NCBI RefSeq assembly: GCF_016595795.1 | Contig: NZ_JAENHN010000037.1 | Location: forward strand, 248,001-312,000 | DNA length: 64,000 nucleotides | Direction: 5' to 3' | Source: Clostridium yunnanense | Lineage (GTDB): Bacteria; Bacillota; Clostridia; Clostridiales; Clostridiaceae | Shown here: positions 46,833 through 56,823 of the stretch, piece by piece | Position numbering within the stretch: position 1 is the stretch's first letter | Layout of the letters: each line of letters starts with the position of its first letter | The notes under the pieces: model-generated | What the model was told of the DNA's origin: nothing | What the model saw: only the letters and a program-made list of their open reading frames with translations | Databases searched by the model: none | Made by a program: the position numbers and the translations under genes

Positions 46833-47921
46833 TTAATTGAACTCGATCCGTTTTTGCTTTATCCAATAAACTAGTAATAATATTAATGGAATTATATTGG
46901 AGTATATAAGCATGAAGTATGTAGTTTCAAAACTAGTGAGCCACTTATGATATGCATAATTAGGCTCAAAAGTAAGTACAAACCACAACTGATAACAACC
47001 TAGTAAAATTAAAGGAACTCTTCGATTTTTAATCTTAAAAATGATACAGATTATGTTGTTTATAGCGTTTAAATAGATAGTCATTTTAAAAAAACCGCCT
47101 ATGAAGATTAGAACTACTCCTATTGCATCAATATTTGTTATGATACCTTCTATATTTATAAGCTTTATTGCCTCAATAAAAGGTATTGTAGCGATAGATG
47201 TATATCCAGCCCCCATTACACAAATATCCATCATAACAGAGCCGCATAATAGCAATCCTGAATAAAATATAACCTTCATTCCTGTTTTTCTCACTTTATC
47301 CTTCTCTATAGCATAACTCCAATACATAAAGAACACATAGGTCTCTCCAAAAGGAAACATTATTATTGGGGGTAATTCCTTCAAAACCGGCTTAATCCCA
47401 TCTCCTAAAACCGGCAATAGTTCCTTAAAATCCACATTCCCAGATATATATGTAAAAATATATATAAATAACATAAAGAACATAATCACATAGAAAAATA
47501 TCTCAGCTAATCTAGCCATTGTATCTACACCTTTAAGAATTATAAATATACTAATAGCTATAAATAAAAAAACTATTATTATTAAGGGTGTTTCCGGAAG
47601 TAATGTTATAATTATTAACTCTCCAAATTCCCTTGCATTACGTGATGCATGCCTGAAGAATGGGGAAATATACATTATTGACACTATTATCCCCAGCTTA
47701 TTTCCTAATATCAATTTTATTATTTCTACATAATTTTTATCTGGAAACTTACTCTGTATTTCTGTATAAATCCACATATAAACTAAACCTATTATAAGTG
47801 CTATAAGTATAACAATCCATGCATCCTGTTTTGCTCCGATTCCTAATGCAAAAATCGTAGTACTTCCTATTTCGAATATAAACATAAGCGTAAACAACTG
47901 ATGATTACTTAGTTTAGTCAT
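46833..47921 (-). CDS. Germinant receptor B subunit (GerB family)
   Basis: 362 residues, about ten helices. Family features: QDAWIVILIALIIGLVYMW, FPDKNYVEIIKLILGNKLG, and MFPFGETYVFFMYW. A second B gene in this region with no A or C of its own; it opens the B-D-A-C-D-B stretch right after a palindromic element. It may belong to the upstream A-B-C receptor or give the downstream receptor an alternative B subunit. Confidence 0.92.
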   Translation of the reverse strand: MTKLSNHQLFTLMFIFEIGSTTIFALGIGAKQDAWIVILIALIIGLVYMWIYTEIQSKFPDKNYVEIIKLILGNKLGIIVSIMYISPFFRHASRNAREFGELIIITLLPETPLIIIVFLFIAISIFIILKGVDTMARLAEIFFYVIMFFMLFIYIFTYISGNVDFKELLPVLGDGIKPVLKELPPIIMFPFGETYVFFMYWSYAIEKDKVRKTGMKVIFYSGLLLCGSVMMDICVMGAGYTSIATIPFIEAIKLINIEGIITNIDAIGVVLIFIGGFFKMTIYLNAINNIICIIFKIKNRRVPLILLGCYQLWFVLTFEPNYAYHKWLTSFETTYFMLIYSNIIPLILLLVYWIKQKRIEFN

Positions 47922-47949
47922 ATCTTTTATTTCCTTCTTTTGTCTTATT

Positions 47950-48044
47950 GATGTACCACTTCGTAATAAAATTTATATTTTTAAATTCTCTCACCAGAAG
48001 CCGTGAGAGTTTTAAAAATAGATTTATGTTCGAACTGGTACATC
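47950..48044. mobile_element. 95-bp palindromic MITE-like element
   Basis: Outer ends GATGTACCA and TGGTACATC are inverted repeats, continuing as imperfect arms to a central hairpin CTCTCAC-CAGAAGCC-GTGAGAG. It lies 1 base after the gerC stop and in front of the following gerB. A full second copy, in opposite orientation, is at 58691-58786; partial copies are at 24383, 33960 and possibly 2275. Confidence 0.75.
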
Positions 48045-48045
48045 T

Positions 48046-49152
48046 TTAATAATCCCCTCTGCCGAGTCCAGTCAATTTTACTTTTACATTAACTACAACT
48101 TCCGATTGTGTTACAATCTTATCCCAATCATTACCATTATCTCTTCCATACTTAGAAGCAGCTACTCTCCCCAAGTCTAAGATATCTGCTTGATACTTAC
48201 TTTTTATATCATTAATTAAGTCATTAGATTGTTTTTCTATTAAAGCTTTCATATCCTTCTCAAACAGTTTTATGTTTTTCTCCTTTTCATACATTTTTTT
48301 ATAAACCTCATTTGACATAATCTCACCTTTTATGTTCAAATTGATTATGAATTTATACTTTCCCCCTTCTTTGGTGCATTTAATTTTTCTATTTGTGTTA
48401 GCCATCATATTTACATATTCATCTGCACTTTTTTGTAGAGTAAGTACTCCTTTAACATTATTTTCTTTTAACATATTAATCATTCTGGTTTCTCTGATAT
48501 CAGCTTTACCTATCATCTTATCATCTTTAAATATGGCAAGTCCTGTGACTTTCACCTTATCTCCACAGGTTTCAATATATGGTAACAGTGCATTTCTACC
48601 TTCAGCATCCACTCTTACTATAAGATCATTAAGTGAATACTGCATTTTAAAGAAGTTGTACTCCTTAAGATTTTTAACCATATTCTCAATGTACTCTACT
48701 GAACTTTTATAACCTGGTATGTCGAAATTAAATAATTCTTCTGCTGTTCCTTTACACACTATACAAATAACCCTATCATTAAAAAAAGCATTATTGAAGT
48801 TTATATCAATCCATTCTCTTAGACCATATCTTGCTGTTTCTTCACTAAATGCATAAACACGCATTACTCCTAAGGTAAGCTTTTTATCGGACTGCAACTG
48901 TCTACTCTCTCTAGTTTGACCAAGAGTAGCACCTTTTCCAACTAAGATCTTCTTAGTTAGCTCCTCACTTCCTCCAATTGAATAAGTTAGAAGTGGTACA
49001 CTATACTGAAGTTGTCCAGAACTTCTATCTATATCAGCACCTAACCCCACTGGAAGTTCTAGGTTCTCCACTAGTTCTCCTCTAGAGTTTATAAAAGACA
49101 TTATAATTATTATAGAGCTAACTATGCCAACAAATATTTTACCTTTCTTCAT
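48046..49152 (-). CDS. Germinant receptor C-like subunit without lipobox
   Basis: 368 residues of GerC family type (LPVGLGADIDRSSGQLQYSVPLL at the N-terminal domain; SKYQADILDLGRVAASKYG near the C terminus). The first hydrophobic segment (about 5-21) is followed by NSRGELVENLELP with no cysteine, so the usual L-x-G-C-W lipidation site is missing. It may be held by an uncleaved N-terminal helix. Overlaps the B gene end by 4 bases. The sequence there is clean, so I see no frameshift that would hide a Cys. Confidence 0.85.
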   Translation of the reverse strand: MKKGKIFVGIVSSIIIIMSFINSRGELVENLELPVGLGADIDRSSGQLQYSVPLLTYSIGGSEELTKKILVGKGATLGQTRESRQLQSDKKLTLGVMRVYAFSEETARYGLREWIDINFNNAFFNDRVICIVCKGTAEELFNFDIPGYKSSVEYIENMVKNLKEYNFFKMQYSLNDLIVRVDAEGRNALLPYIETCGDKVKVTGLAIFKDDKMIGKADIRETRMINMLKENNVKGVLTLQKSADEYVNMMANTNRKIKCTKEGGKYKFIINLNIKGEIMSNEVYKKMYEKEKNIKLFEKDMKALIEKQSNDLINDIKSKYQADILDLGRVAASKYGRDNGNDWDKIVTQSEVVVNVKVKLTGLGRGDY

Positions 49153-50252
49153 TTACACTCCCTCTTTTCCCTCACATCCAATCGTTTCATTTTCACTGCA
49201 AATGCTGTTATAGTTATAAAAAACAAATTAAATAAAACATATATAGGTATAAGTTTACCTGTAATTTCTCTTCTCTCAGTGGTGTTTCCGTATAACAATG
49301 CCAACCCTAAAATTATAGGATACAGCACTACTGTGATTCTCTCCTTAGACACTTTAGTTATTATTTGACTTGTTCCCTGTATTATAGAATAGTAATAAGT
49401 TGACATACACTTAAGTATTATAAGAGCCCACAAAGACATAAATATAAATCTGAAGCTGTTTACAACTGGTATATTTATTGCATCAGTTAAGCCTAATACA
49501 GGCCATAGATATTTAGGTGATATCTCTATACCCAAATAACATATTGTAAGAAATACCGTCCATACATAAAGAAGCATTAAAAATATTATGCTTATAAGTC
49601 CATATTTAAGAAATCCCTCTTTCTTCCTCAAAAACGGATATATAAGAAAAACAACTTCAAATCCTGTATAAAAGAAAGCTGTTTCTCTTGATGCTTTTAA
49701 AAGATCCATTATTTTCACTTTAAATATTGGCATAATATTAAGTATTGTTCCATTTACCAAAGACCCAGATGGAATTAATATCAAAATAGCTGTTAGATAG
49801 AATAAAACTACATTTAATCTTCCCATAGGTTTTATCCCCTTGTAAGCTATATAAGCTGTAGCCAGTAAAGATATAGATATTATCTTAAAAAGATTTAGAA
49901 AATTAGTAACATAGGTTTTGAATACATTGGCGAAACCAGCCATCTCTGAGCTAAGTATAAATAAGAAGTAAGAAACAAATAAAATATTAAATATGGTTCC
50001 AAAGAACCTACCAAAGCATTTTTTGCTTATATTCAATATGTTATCTTCTGGGAACTTACTGCTTAGATACTTTGCAATTAGCAGCATATATATTGGATAG
50101 ACAGCTCCAATTATGCAGCTTATCCATGCATCCTGCTTTGCGTATTTTATCAGGCCATTTGGAATATATAATATACCTACTCCGAGCATTGATGATACTA
50201 AGGTTAGAATAAACTCACTAGGAGTTAAAAATGCACCTCGCTCTTTATTCAC
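49149..50252 (-). CDS. Germinant receptor B subunit (GerB family)
   Basis: About 367 residues, ten or so helices; LTPSEFILTLVSSMLGVGILYIP at the first helix is more like amino-acid permeases than the other B proteins here. KQDAWISCIIGAVYP and FPEDNILNISKKCFGR are family features. Start uncertain: GTG 50252 (AGGA about 10 bases upstream) or GTG 50261; both lie inside the end of the A gene, so translation is coupled. Confidence 0.9.
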   Translation of the reverse strand: MNKERGAFLTPSEFILTLVSSMLGVGILYIPNGLIKYAKQDAWISCIIGAVYPIYMLLIAKYLSSKFPEDNILNISKKCFGRFFGTIFNILFVSYFLFILSSEMAGFANVFKTYVTNFLNLFKIISISLLATAYIAYKGIKPMGRLNVVLFYLTAILILIPSGSLVNGTILNIMPIFKVKIMDLLKASRETAFFYTGFEVVFLIYPFLRKKEGFLKYGLISIIFLMLLYVWTVFLTICYLGIEISPKYLWPVLGLTDAINIPVVNSFRFIFMSLWALIILKCMSTYYYSIIQGTSQIITKVSKERITVVLYPIILGLALLYGNTTERREITGKLIPIYVLFNLFFITITAFAVKMKRLDVREKRECK

Positions 50253-51711
50253 TATCTTCACTTCCTACCTTACCTTCTCTTATAGAATTATTATTTGGAA
50301 TAGATTGAGGCCTTTCATTTAACTTAGTATGTGGCGCTCTTATTAAAGTATCTTTTATATCCTTTTTATAAAAAGTAAAATATGGAACACCTAGGTTTTC
50401 TAAGGTGCATAAATAAGCTAGAAGGAAATACCACCCAACCGCTATTCCAAGCACTCCTAACCAATTTGCCATTATTGTCATAGGATAAGATATCAACCTA
50501 ATTGCAAGGGTCATCTTATAATTTGAGATAGCAAAAGATGCTATTGTAGTAGTTCCAGCTACTAGGAGAGTTGCAGAACTCACAAACTTTGCCTTAAGAG
50601 CTGCATCTCCGATAATAATACCTCCAACTACGCTTAAGGTCTGCCCTATCTTGGTTGGTAGTCTAAGTCCACCTTCTCTAAGTAGTTCAATAGTTATTTG
50701 CATCGCAACCATAGACATAAAAGGAGTAAGTGCCAAGTCTCTTCTTGATTCAACTAAAGTCTTTATAAACTTTAAAGGTATCATTTCTGCATTAAATTTT
50801 ATTAAGGTTATATAAATAGCAGGAAAGGTTATAACCACAAACGCAGCCCCAAATCTTAACAATCTTACAAAGCTTGAAATCAAAGTCCTACCGTAATAGT
50901 CTTCAGGGGTTTGAAAGAACTCTATAAAAGTAGTAGGGTAAGTAGTGATATATGGAGTACCATCTAATATAAAAGCAATTCTCCCTTCCATTATGTGAGA
51001 TTGAATTATATCTGGTCTTTCAGAACCAAATGTTTGTGGAAAGATGCTGAAAGTACGATCCTCTATAAACTGCTCCATAATCCCATTAGCTGACATATAA
51101 TCTACATCTATATCTGTTATCTTTTTTCTTAGTCTTTCTAAATACTCTTTATCAACAATATCATCTATATACACAATCGTTAAATCAGTTTGCCCTCTTC
51201 TTCCTAAAGTAAACATTTCAGTCTTTAGATGCTTGTCTTTAATTCTTCTCTTTATAATAGATATATTAGTTTGAGCACTTTCAACAAATCCATCTCTTGG
51301 TCCATTTAAAGATGTCTCATTAGGAGGCTCTTGTATATCTCTATATTTCTCTGAGACAGTATCAATCATTAAAAACTTGCTTGAGTTTACTAATATCAAT
51401 ACTGATTTACCTCTTTTTATTCCATTTACTACATTGTTTATATCAGTTTCTATAGCTGTGCTACTAACTACTATATATCTACTTGCTATATAATCTTCTA
51501 TATTGTTATTGCTAGAGATATCCTCATTAATGTGAAGTAATAATGGATTTAATATATCTCTATCTATTATATTTTTATCCACAGTTCCAGTAAGATATAG
51601 TAGATACGCTTCAATCATATTCTGCTTTCCTAGCAAGAGTTTCTTCGTGATAAACTCTTCTGGATGTCCTAGTCTCTCTTTCAACTGGTTAATGGTATTT
51701 TGAAGGTCCAT
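50245..51711 (-). CDS. Germinant receptor A subunit (GerA family)
   Basis: 488 residues, the shortest and most diverged A subunit here. Conserved NGPRDGFVES, ERPDIIQSHIMEGRIAFILDGTPY and ELLREGGLRLPTKIGQ; membrane helices from about 285. AGGAGG 7 bases before the ATG. Begins the A-B-C part of the second germination region. Confidence 0.93.
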   Translation of the reverse strand: MDLQNTINQLKERLGHPEEFITKKLLLGKQNMIEAYLLYLTGTVDKNIIDRDILNPLLLHINEDISSNNNIEDYIASRYIVVSSTAIETDINNVVNGIKRGKSVLILVNSSKFLMIDTVSEKYRDIQEPPNETSLNGPRDGFVESAQTNISIIKRRIKDKHLKTEMFTLGRRGQTDLTIVYIDDIVDKEYLERLRKKITDIDVDYMSANGIMEQFIEDRTFSIFPQTFGSERPDIIQSHIMEGRIAFILDGTPYITTYPTTFIEFFQTPEDYYGRTLISSFVRLLRFGAAFVVITFPAIYITLIKFNAEMIPLKFIKTLVESRRDLALTPFMSMVAMQITIELLREGGLRLPTKIGQTLSVVGGIIIGDAALKAKFVSSATLLVAGTTTIASFAISNYKMTLAIRLISYPMTIMANWLGVLGIAVGWYFLLAYLCTLENLGVPYFTFYKKDIKDTLIRAPHTKLNERPQSIPNNNSIREGKVGSEDSE

Positions 51712-51871
51712 GATATCGCCTCCTACCTGAATATTACTTTTAGTTTATCCTTATAATAGACAAATATTTATGGTAAATTATTGTATATGAATTACCCTAT
51801 TACTAATACTCATTTTATTTTTAAAAGCAATAAGAGATTTGTTATTACAATACACACTAGAAATGTGCATA
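51712..51871. other. Upstream region of the second germination locus
   Basis: AT-rich. It should hold the forespore promoter of the A-B-C genes, but I could not fit a convincing sigma-G pair. No gene seen to 52065 except the terminator at 51872-51924. Confidence 0.4.
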
Positions 51872-51924
51872 AAAAATAAAACCACACCTATTAGGAATAT
51901 TATTTTCCTATATATGCATGGTCT
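51872..51924 (-). terminator. Terminator of the ABC-2 exporter operon
   Basis: Imperfect hairpin around AGGAA/TTCCT with outer ACCA/TGGT, then TTTTATTTTTT on the minus strand. Confidence 0.7.
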
Positions 51925-52065
51925 TATCTCAATATAAATTTATTAATACCTGTTTTAAATAAACTTAAGTCCATAAAACTATATACCTTTAATTTATAAA
52001 ATTATCACAAAAAAATACTCTTTTACAACTTATAATCCACACTTGCTGTGCACAAAAACCATAAG

Positions 52066-52848
52066 TTATGATCCAGTGGATTTATAGTGTTTAACTCCAA
52101 ATTTCCATAACATATAGCTCGGAATCCAAAATAAAGTAGCAGTCAAAGGGGAAATCATATATAAAATTTCATGTCCTTTGGATTTTCCTATGATATATAG
52201 AAACGGATAGTAATTGATAAATGCTAATGGAACTATAAAAGTAAAGAACTTAATCACCCACTTATTATAAATATTAAGTGGATACTGTGCTAATTCTCTT
52301 CCTCCATCAGTAAGTATATTCATAATTTCAAGTCCTTCTAAAGTAAAAAAACATATAGCTGCATATATCATAAAAAGCCCTGAGAATATACACACTCCCC
52401 CTAGAACCATCAATATTATTGTAATTATCTTAGATGCATCCCAGTGAACTGCACCACTTATAATAGCATATGAAAATACCGCTATCGCTTGTATAAGTCT
52501 CCCTACTCTAGTAAACTCAATTCTTGAACCTAACACTTGCAGGATCTCATTTCTTGGTCTAACCATTATTCTATCAAATTCACCATTAGAAATTATTGAA
52601 GAAAAAGAATCAAAACCTCTTGCAAAACACTCTGCTAAAGAATAAGACATGAATATAGTGCTAAAGCATAAAAGCACTTCTTTAAAAGTATATCCTTCAA
52701 TATTTCCAAACCTATCAAAAAGAAAATACATACTTAGAAATGAAAAGAAAGTAGCCATTCCTTGACCTATAGTTGTTAAGAAGAAAGAGGTCTTATACTG
52801 CATCACAGACTTTAAATGCATTAAAAAATACTTATAATATAATTTCAT
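52066..52848 (-). CDS. ABC-2 family membrane protein (second permease)
   Basis: 260 residues with six predicted helices, DUF990-type (ABC2_membrane_6). Conserved-looking VRPRNEILQVLGSRIEFTRVGR lies after the second helix. Forms a heterodimer with the protein at 52853 and the ATPase at 53653; such exporters carry lipophilic compounds. Four bases after the preceding gene. Confidence 0.88.
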   Translation of the reverse strand: MKLYYKYFLMHLKSVMQYKTSFFLTTIGQGMATFFSFLSMYFLFDRFGNIEGYTFKEVLLCFSTIFMSYSLAECFARGFDSFSSIISNGEFDRIMVRPRNEILQVLGSRIEFTRVGRLIQAIAVFSYAIISGAVHWDASKIITIILMVLGGVCIFSGLFMIYAAICFFTLEGLEIMNILTDGGRELAQYPLNIYNKWVIKFFTFIVPLAFINYYPFLYIIGKSKGHEILYMISPLTATLFWIPSYMLWKFGVKHYKSTGS

Positions 52849-52852
52849 TTCT

Positions 52853-53656
52853 CTACCCTCCTTGAACTACTACGTTTTTTAATGCTTTATTGATCATTAG
52901 CTTTCCTGATCCAACAAGCACTGTAAGCCAAATAAGCTGAAGTATTAGTCTGTATATGGCATCAACTGCTGAAACACTACCACTATATATTCTAAAAGGA
53001 GTGTTTTGCATAGATGCAAAGGGTAAAAAATTTATATACTTTGTAAACCAATCTGGAAGAAGGGGCAACGGAACTAAACCACCTGAAAGAAAATCAGCCA
53101 GCATCACTAAAACCATCCTAATTCCCATAGGAGATACAGTATACATGGTAAAAATATATATGAGCATGCAGTATGCTACTACTAATAAAAAAGCAACTAA
53201 CATAGATATAATAAATAGTACTCCTGAAATAATTGAAACTGGTAAATGAAATCTATATGGTTCAGGTAAAATCATAGCAAAAATGATAATCGGAAAACAC
53301 CTAAGTATAGCTTTTGATAATCTATTAGCACAGCTTCTACTAAACCAGAGATTATATAAATCTAGCGGTCTCACTAGTTCATACGCAACATTTCCACTAG
53401 TTATTAGATCGAATATATCATTTTCAAGAAACCAAGTCATAAATAGAGCTAGAAAGGCTTGCTGCAACCATATATAACTTGAAAGCTGAGTAAAATTCAT
53501 AGGTAGGTTTTTGGCACCACTTCTGTAGAAGGCTTGATATAGCATTATATACATTAAGCCCCAGGCAAACTGAGTTATAATTCCTGCAAAAGCTGCTGAT
53601 CTATACTGTAATCCGTTTATAAACCTTATCCTAAAGAAAGATATATATCCTCTCAT
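52853..53656 (-). CDS. ABC-2 family membrane protein (first permease)
   Basis: 267 residues, six helices, same family as its neighbour (VRPLDLYNLWFSRSCANRLSKA in the same loop; GGLVPLPLLPDWF). Its ATG overlaps the ATPase stop by 4 bases, giving translational coupling. Confidence 0.88.
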   Translation of the reverse strand: MRGYISFFRIRFINGLQYRSAAFAGIITQFAWGLMYIMLYQAFYRSGAKNLPMNFTQLSSYIWLQQAFLALFMTWFLENDIFDLITSGNVAYELVRPLDLYNLWFSRSCANRLSKAILRCFPIIIFAMILPEPYRFHLPVSIISGVLFIISMLVAFLLVVAYCMLIYIFTMYTVSPMGIRMVLVMLADFLSGGLVPLPLLPDWFTKYINFLPFASMQNTPFRIYSGSVSAVDAIYRLILQLIWLTVLVGSGKLMINKALKNVVVQGG

Positions 53657-54456
53657 ATGTTGTACTCCTTGTACATCTTAACTACAACTTCATCTATATT
53701 AAGTTCTCCGTCATTATTAAATCTATCTTTTAAATCCTGAAGCTTTCCGTCTAAAAGAACTCGCCCTTTCCCTATAAGTATCATTCTTTTAGTTAAAGCC
53801 TCAATATCCTGAGTATCATGGGTAGTTAGTATAACGGTAGTCTTCTTTTCTTTATTTATTTCTTTTATGAAATCTCTTACTGCGATTTTTGAAACTGCGT
53901 CCAAACCTATGGTTGGCTCATCTAGAAATAATATCTTGGGGCTATGAAGAAGTGATGCTGCTATCTCACAGCGCATTCTTTGGCCTAGGCTTAGCTGCCT
54001 GGTTGGAGTTTTGATTATATCTTTAAGATCTAAAAGTTCTGTAAGCATATCTTTATTACTTTTATACTCGCCATATGGAATTTTATATATATCCTTTAAG
54101 AGTTCAAAGGAATCAACTACAGGTACATCCCACCATAACTGAGATCTCTGCCCAAAAACCACACCTATGTCTTTCACATACTCAACCCTATTTTTCCAAG
54201 GAACCTTTCCATTTATAACACAACTTCCACTATCAGGATTTAATATACCACTCATTATCTTAATTGTAGTACTCTTACCAGCACCATTAGGTCCTATATA
54301 AGCAACCATCTCTCCTTCAGATATATTGAAAGAAATATCTTCAAGGGCATTTACTAAATCGTACTCTCTTCTAAAAAGCGATTTTAAGGCTTTACTAAAC
54401 CCAGGATTACGTCTAAAGACCTTAAAAGATTTAGAGATATTTTTTAATTCTATCAA
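53653..54456 (-). CDS. ABC exporter ATP-binding protein
   Basis: 267 residues: Walker A GPNGAGKST, signature LSLGQRMR, Walker B ILFLDEPTIGLD and His in LTTHD. The inserted basic stretch FRRNPGFSKALKSLFRREYD near residue 15 is typical of ATPases paired with DUF990 permeases. First gene of a three-gene operon. Substrate unknown. Confidence 0.93.
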   Translation of the reverse strand: MIELKNISKSFKVFRRNPGFSKALKSLFRREYDLVNALEDISFNISEGEMVAYIGPNGAGKSTTIKIMSGILNPDSGSCVINGKVPWKNRVEYVKDIGVVFGQRSQLWWDVPVVDSFELLKDIYKIPYGEYKSNKDMLTELLDLKDIIKTPTRQLSLGQRMRCEIAASLLHSPKILFLDEPTIGLDAVSKIAVRDFIKEINKEKKTTVILTTHDTQDIEALTKRMILIGKGRVLLDGKLQDLKDRFNNDGELNIDEVVVKMYKEYNI

Positions 54457-54784
54457 CCTTCTATCCCTCCATTCTTATTTATATTATATATATAAGGAGC
54501 TTATTTTAGGGCAACATTGTAATTTTATAACAATCAAGAAATATCATCAATAGTGAAATCATAAAAATCACAATATTTTCAAAAAGTCTTCTTAATAGCA
54601 GTCTTTAAATTCAGACAAATATCTTTATTAATTTTATATTATAAATAAAGACAAAAAAATCAGCTGAATTTTTAATTCAACTGATAGAAGTTAGGGATCT
54701 GTAATATCATTACTACTACAGTTATTATTATAAAACACAAGTATGAACATATTATTTCAACTTTGCTAATAATTGGTTAACTTT
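54457..54784. other. Spacer with the Bce-like operon terminator
   Basis: A stem at 54659-54685 (ATCAGCTGAATT, one mismatch) with T7 on the minus strand at 54652-54658 ends the kinase/ABC operon above it. No gene in the rest. Confidence 0.7.
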
Positions 54785-56068
54785 CTATAAAGCATCAATA
54801 ATTAAATCATATTTATCTCTAGCTTTTGAGTAAGCAATAAAATTAAAAATATAAGATAACAAAAGAAGTACTAGATTGGATTTAAAATACCTGAGCTCTA
54901 ATCTAACCCATAATAAATAAAAAATTGTCATAAAACAATTTAAAGTACAGCTGGTAAAAAATATACTTGTAAGTAATCTTTTAGCTGCAGCCCTTAGTTC
55001 GTTTTTTGTAAGTCCAACTAAATATAATCTAGAAAAGTAATTTTTCATATACTCTAATTCAATTTGAGACTTAAAATATAATATACTTGCTAATATAAAA
55101 AAGAAAGTTATATTAGTAAAGGAATCTATTAAGTTTATGATTTTTATTTCGTTTAAACTCACCTTTGCAGTATCATGGATATAAATTTTATAGATGCTAT
55201 TAATCGTTATAAAAAGAAAGCTGAAAAAGGTTATTCTAAATAAAAAGGTATCTCCTTTATAAAGATTTTTTATAGTTGCCTGAAAGGATAACAATTTACC
55301 ATTGTAGAAATACTTCTTTTTATTAAATAAATTAAGGATTAGCTTACTTACATAAAAAACAAGTATATATAAAAAGGTTACACAATTTACCCATTTACTA
55401 GCTGGTATATAATTCTTATTAGAAGAGCTATAAATCCATAACCAAAGGTTAAGTATAATCAATGCAATAAGAGAAACTATTTTCCCTATATTTTTAACTT
55501 TAAGCTTTAATTTTTCACTTTGACTTTTTTCTAAGGTAGTAATATCAGTTAATACTTTTTTAGCCATCCTACCAATAATCACATAAAGAATAACTCCAAA
55601 GGATATGATTGAAATATAATTAATTTTAATCAACTTTAGATTAATACTGTTTAATCCAAGATATTTTAGAAGGCTCATAAAAAATATTTTTGAAAACACT
55701 GCACCAAGAAATATTCCAAAAATTAAGCAGATCAAAAGCAAAATTGCATTTTCTAATAAAAGCACTCTAAAAAGTTCTTTTTTTGTCATTCCAATAAGCA
55801 TTAAAAGTCTAAACTCTTTTTCTCTAAGTTTCATATAATTTATGTATGCATATATTAAGAAATAACTAAGCATACCAATTATAATTACCATAGATAACTT
55901 TAATATCATTATTAATACATTATTCTTAGAAATCAAAACTATATCATTATAAACTAAGGTTGAATGGATAAAATTTAAGGCTAGTGAAGAAATACAAGCT
56001 ATAAAAAAAGTGGTGTATTTCCCTATATTCTTGCTTAAATTTTTCATTGCTATACCAGTATAATCCAC
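54785..56068 (-). CDS. Reduced BceB-like FtsX-type permease
   Basis: 427 residues, about ten membrane helices, FtsX features in YMKLREKEFRLLMLIGMTKKEL and SRLYLVGLTKNELRAAAKR. The usual BceB permease has roughly 650 residues with a ~200-residue extracellular domain between helices seven and eight; here only short loops occur, so it is a short form. Overlaps the ATPase stop by one base. Likely detects or expels an envelope-active agent with the upstream kinase. Confidence 0.88.
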   Translation of the reverse strand: MDYTGIAMKNLSKNIGKYTTFFIACISSLALNFIHSTLVYNDIVLISKNNVLIMILKLSMVIIIGMLSYFLIYAYINYMKLREKEFRLLMLIGMTKKELFRVLLLENAILLLICLIFGIFLGAVFSKIFFMSLLKYLGLNSINLKLIKINYISIISFGVILYVIIGRMAKKVLTDITTLEKSQSEKLKLKVKNIGKIVSLIALIILNLWLWIYSSSNKNYIPASKWVNCVTFLYILVFYVSKLILNLFNKKKYFYNGKLLSFQATIKNLYKGDTFLFRITFFSFLFITINSIYKIYIHDTAKVSLNEIKIINLIDSFTNITFFFILASILYFKSQIELEYMKNYFSRLYLVGLTKNELRAAAKRLLTSIFFTSCTLNCFMTIFYLLWVRLELRYFKSNLVLLLLSYIFNFIAYSKARDKYDLIIDAL

Positions 56069-56823
56069 TAGTCTTCACCACCCATTATTGCAAGGCAATC
56101 TAAGATTCTATTGTGAAACTTCTTATCGTCCTCTTTATTATATATTTCAGCAAATAAGTTTCCGTCCTTAATAAAAATAACTCTTGAGGAGTAGCTAGCA
56201 GCAATGGAATCATGAGTTGCAAGTAGTATAGTTATCTTTTTTTCTTCATTTATAAGCTTCATATAGCTCATAAATTTTTTTGCTGCCTTAGAATCAAGAT
56301 TTCCAGTAGGTTCATCTGCTAGTATTATCTTAGGGTTTGTTATTAAAGCTCTACAGCAAGCTGCTCTCTGTCCTTGTCCTTTTGAAACACTAGTTGGATA
56401 TTTATCTTTTACATCATATATATTTAAAAGTTTAAATAATTCCTCAACCTTTCCTTCTATCTCTTCTCTTTTCTTCCCTTGTATAACTAAAGGCAAGGCT
56501 GCATTTTCCTTTAAGGTTAAATCATCAAGGAGGTTAAAGTTTTGAAAAATCATTCCAAGATTTTCTCTTCTAAAAACTGCTCTTTCATCGTCAGTTAGCT
56601 TTGATATGTTTAATCCCATAATTTCGACATCACCAATTGTAGGCTTATCCACGCCACTAAACATATTTAAGAGTGTTGTCTTACCACTCCCAGAAGAGCC
56701 CATGATAGCAGTGAATTCACCTTCATTAATGGTTATATTTAATCCATTAATGATATTTTGTGAATTATAATTAAACAAGCCACTATAATTTTTAATTAAA
56801 TTACTAGCTTTTAGTACCTCCAT
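56068..56823 (-). CDS. BceA-like ABC ATPase
   Basis: 251 residues: Walker A GSSGSGKTT, Walker B ILADEPTGNLD and switch His in LATHDS. The signature motif reads VSKGQGQR in place of LSGGQQQR, an odd change for an active ATPase but with the Q and following R kept. Overlaps the kinase gene by 20 bases. Confidence 0.9.
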   Translation of the reverse strand: MEVLKASNLIKNYSGLFNYNSQNIINGLNITINEGEFTAIMGSSGSGKTTLLNMFSGVDKPTIGDVEIMGLNISKLTDDERAVFRRENLGMIFQNFNLLDDLTLKENAALPLVIQGKKREEIEGKVEELFKLLNIYDVKDKYPTSVSKGQGQRAACCRALITNPKIILADEPTGNLDSKAAKKFMSYMKLINEEKKITILLATHDSIAASYSSRVIFIKDGNLFAEIYNKEDDKKFHNRILDCLAIMGGED

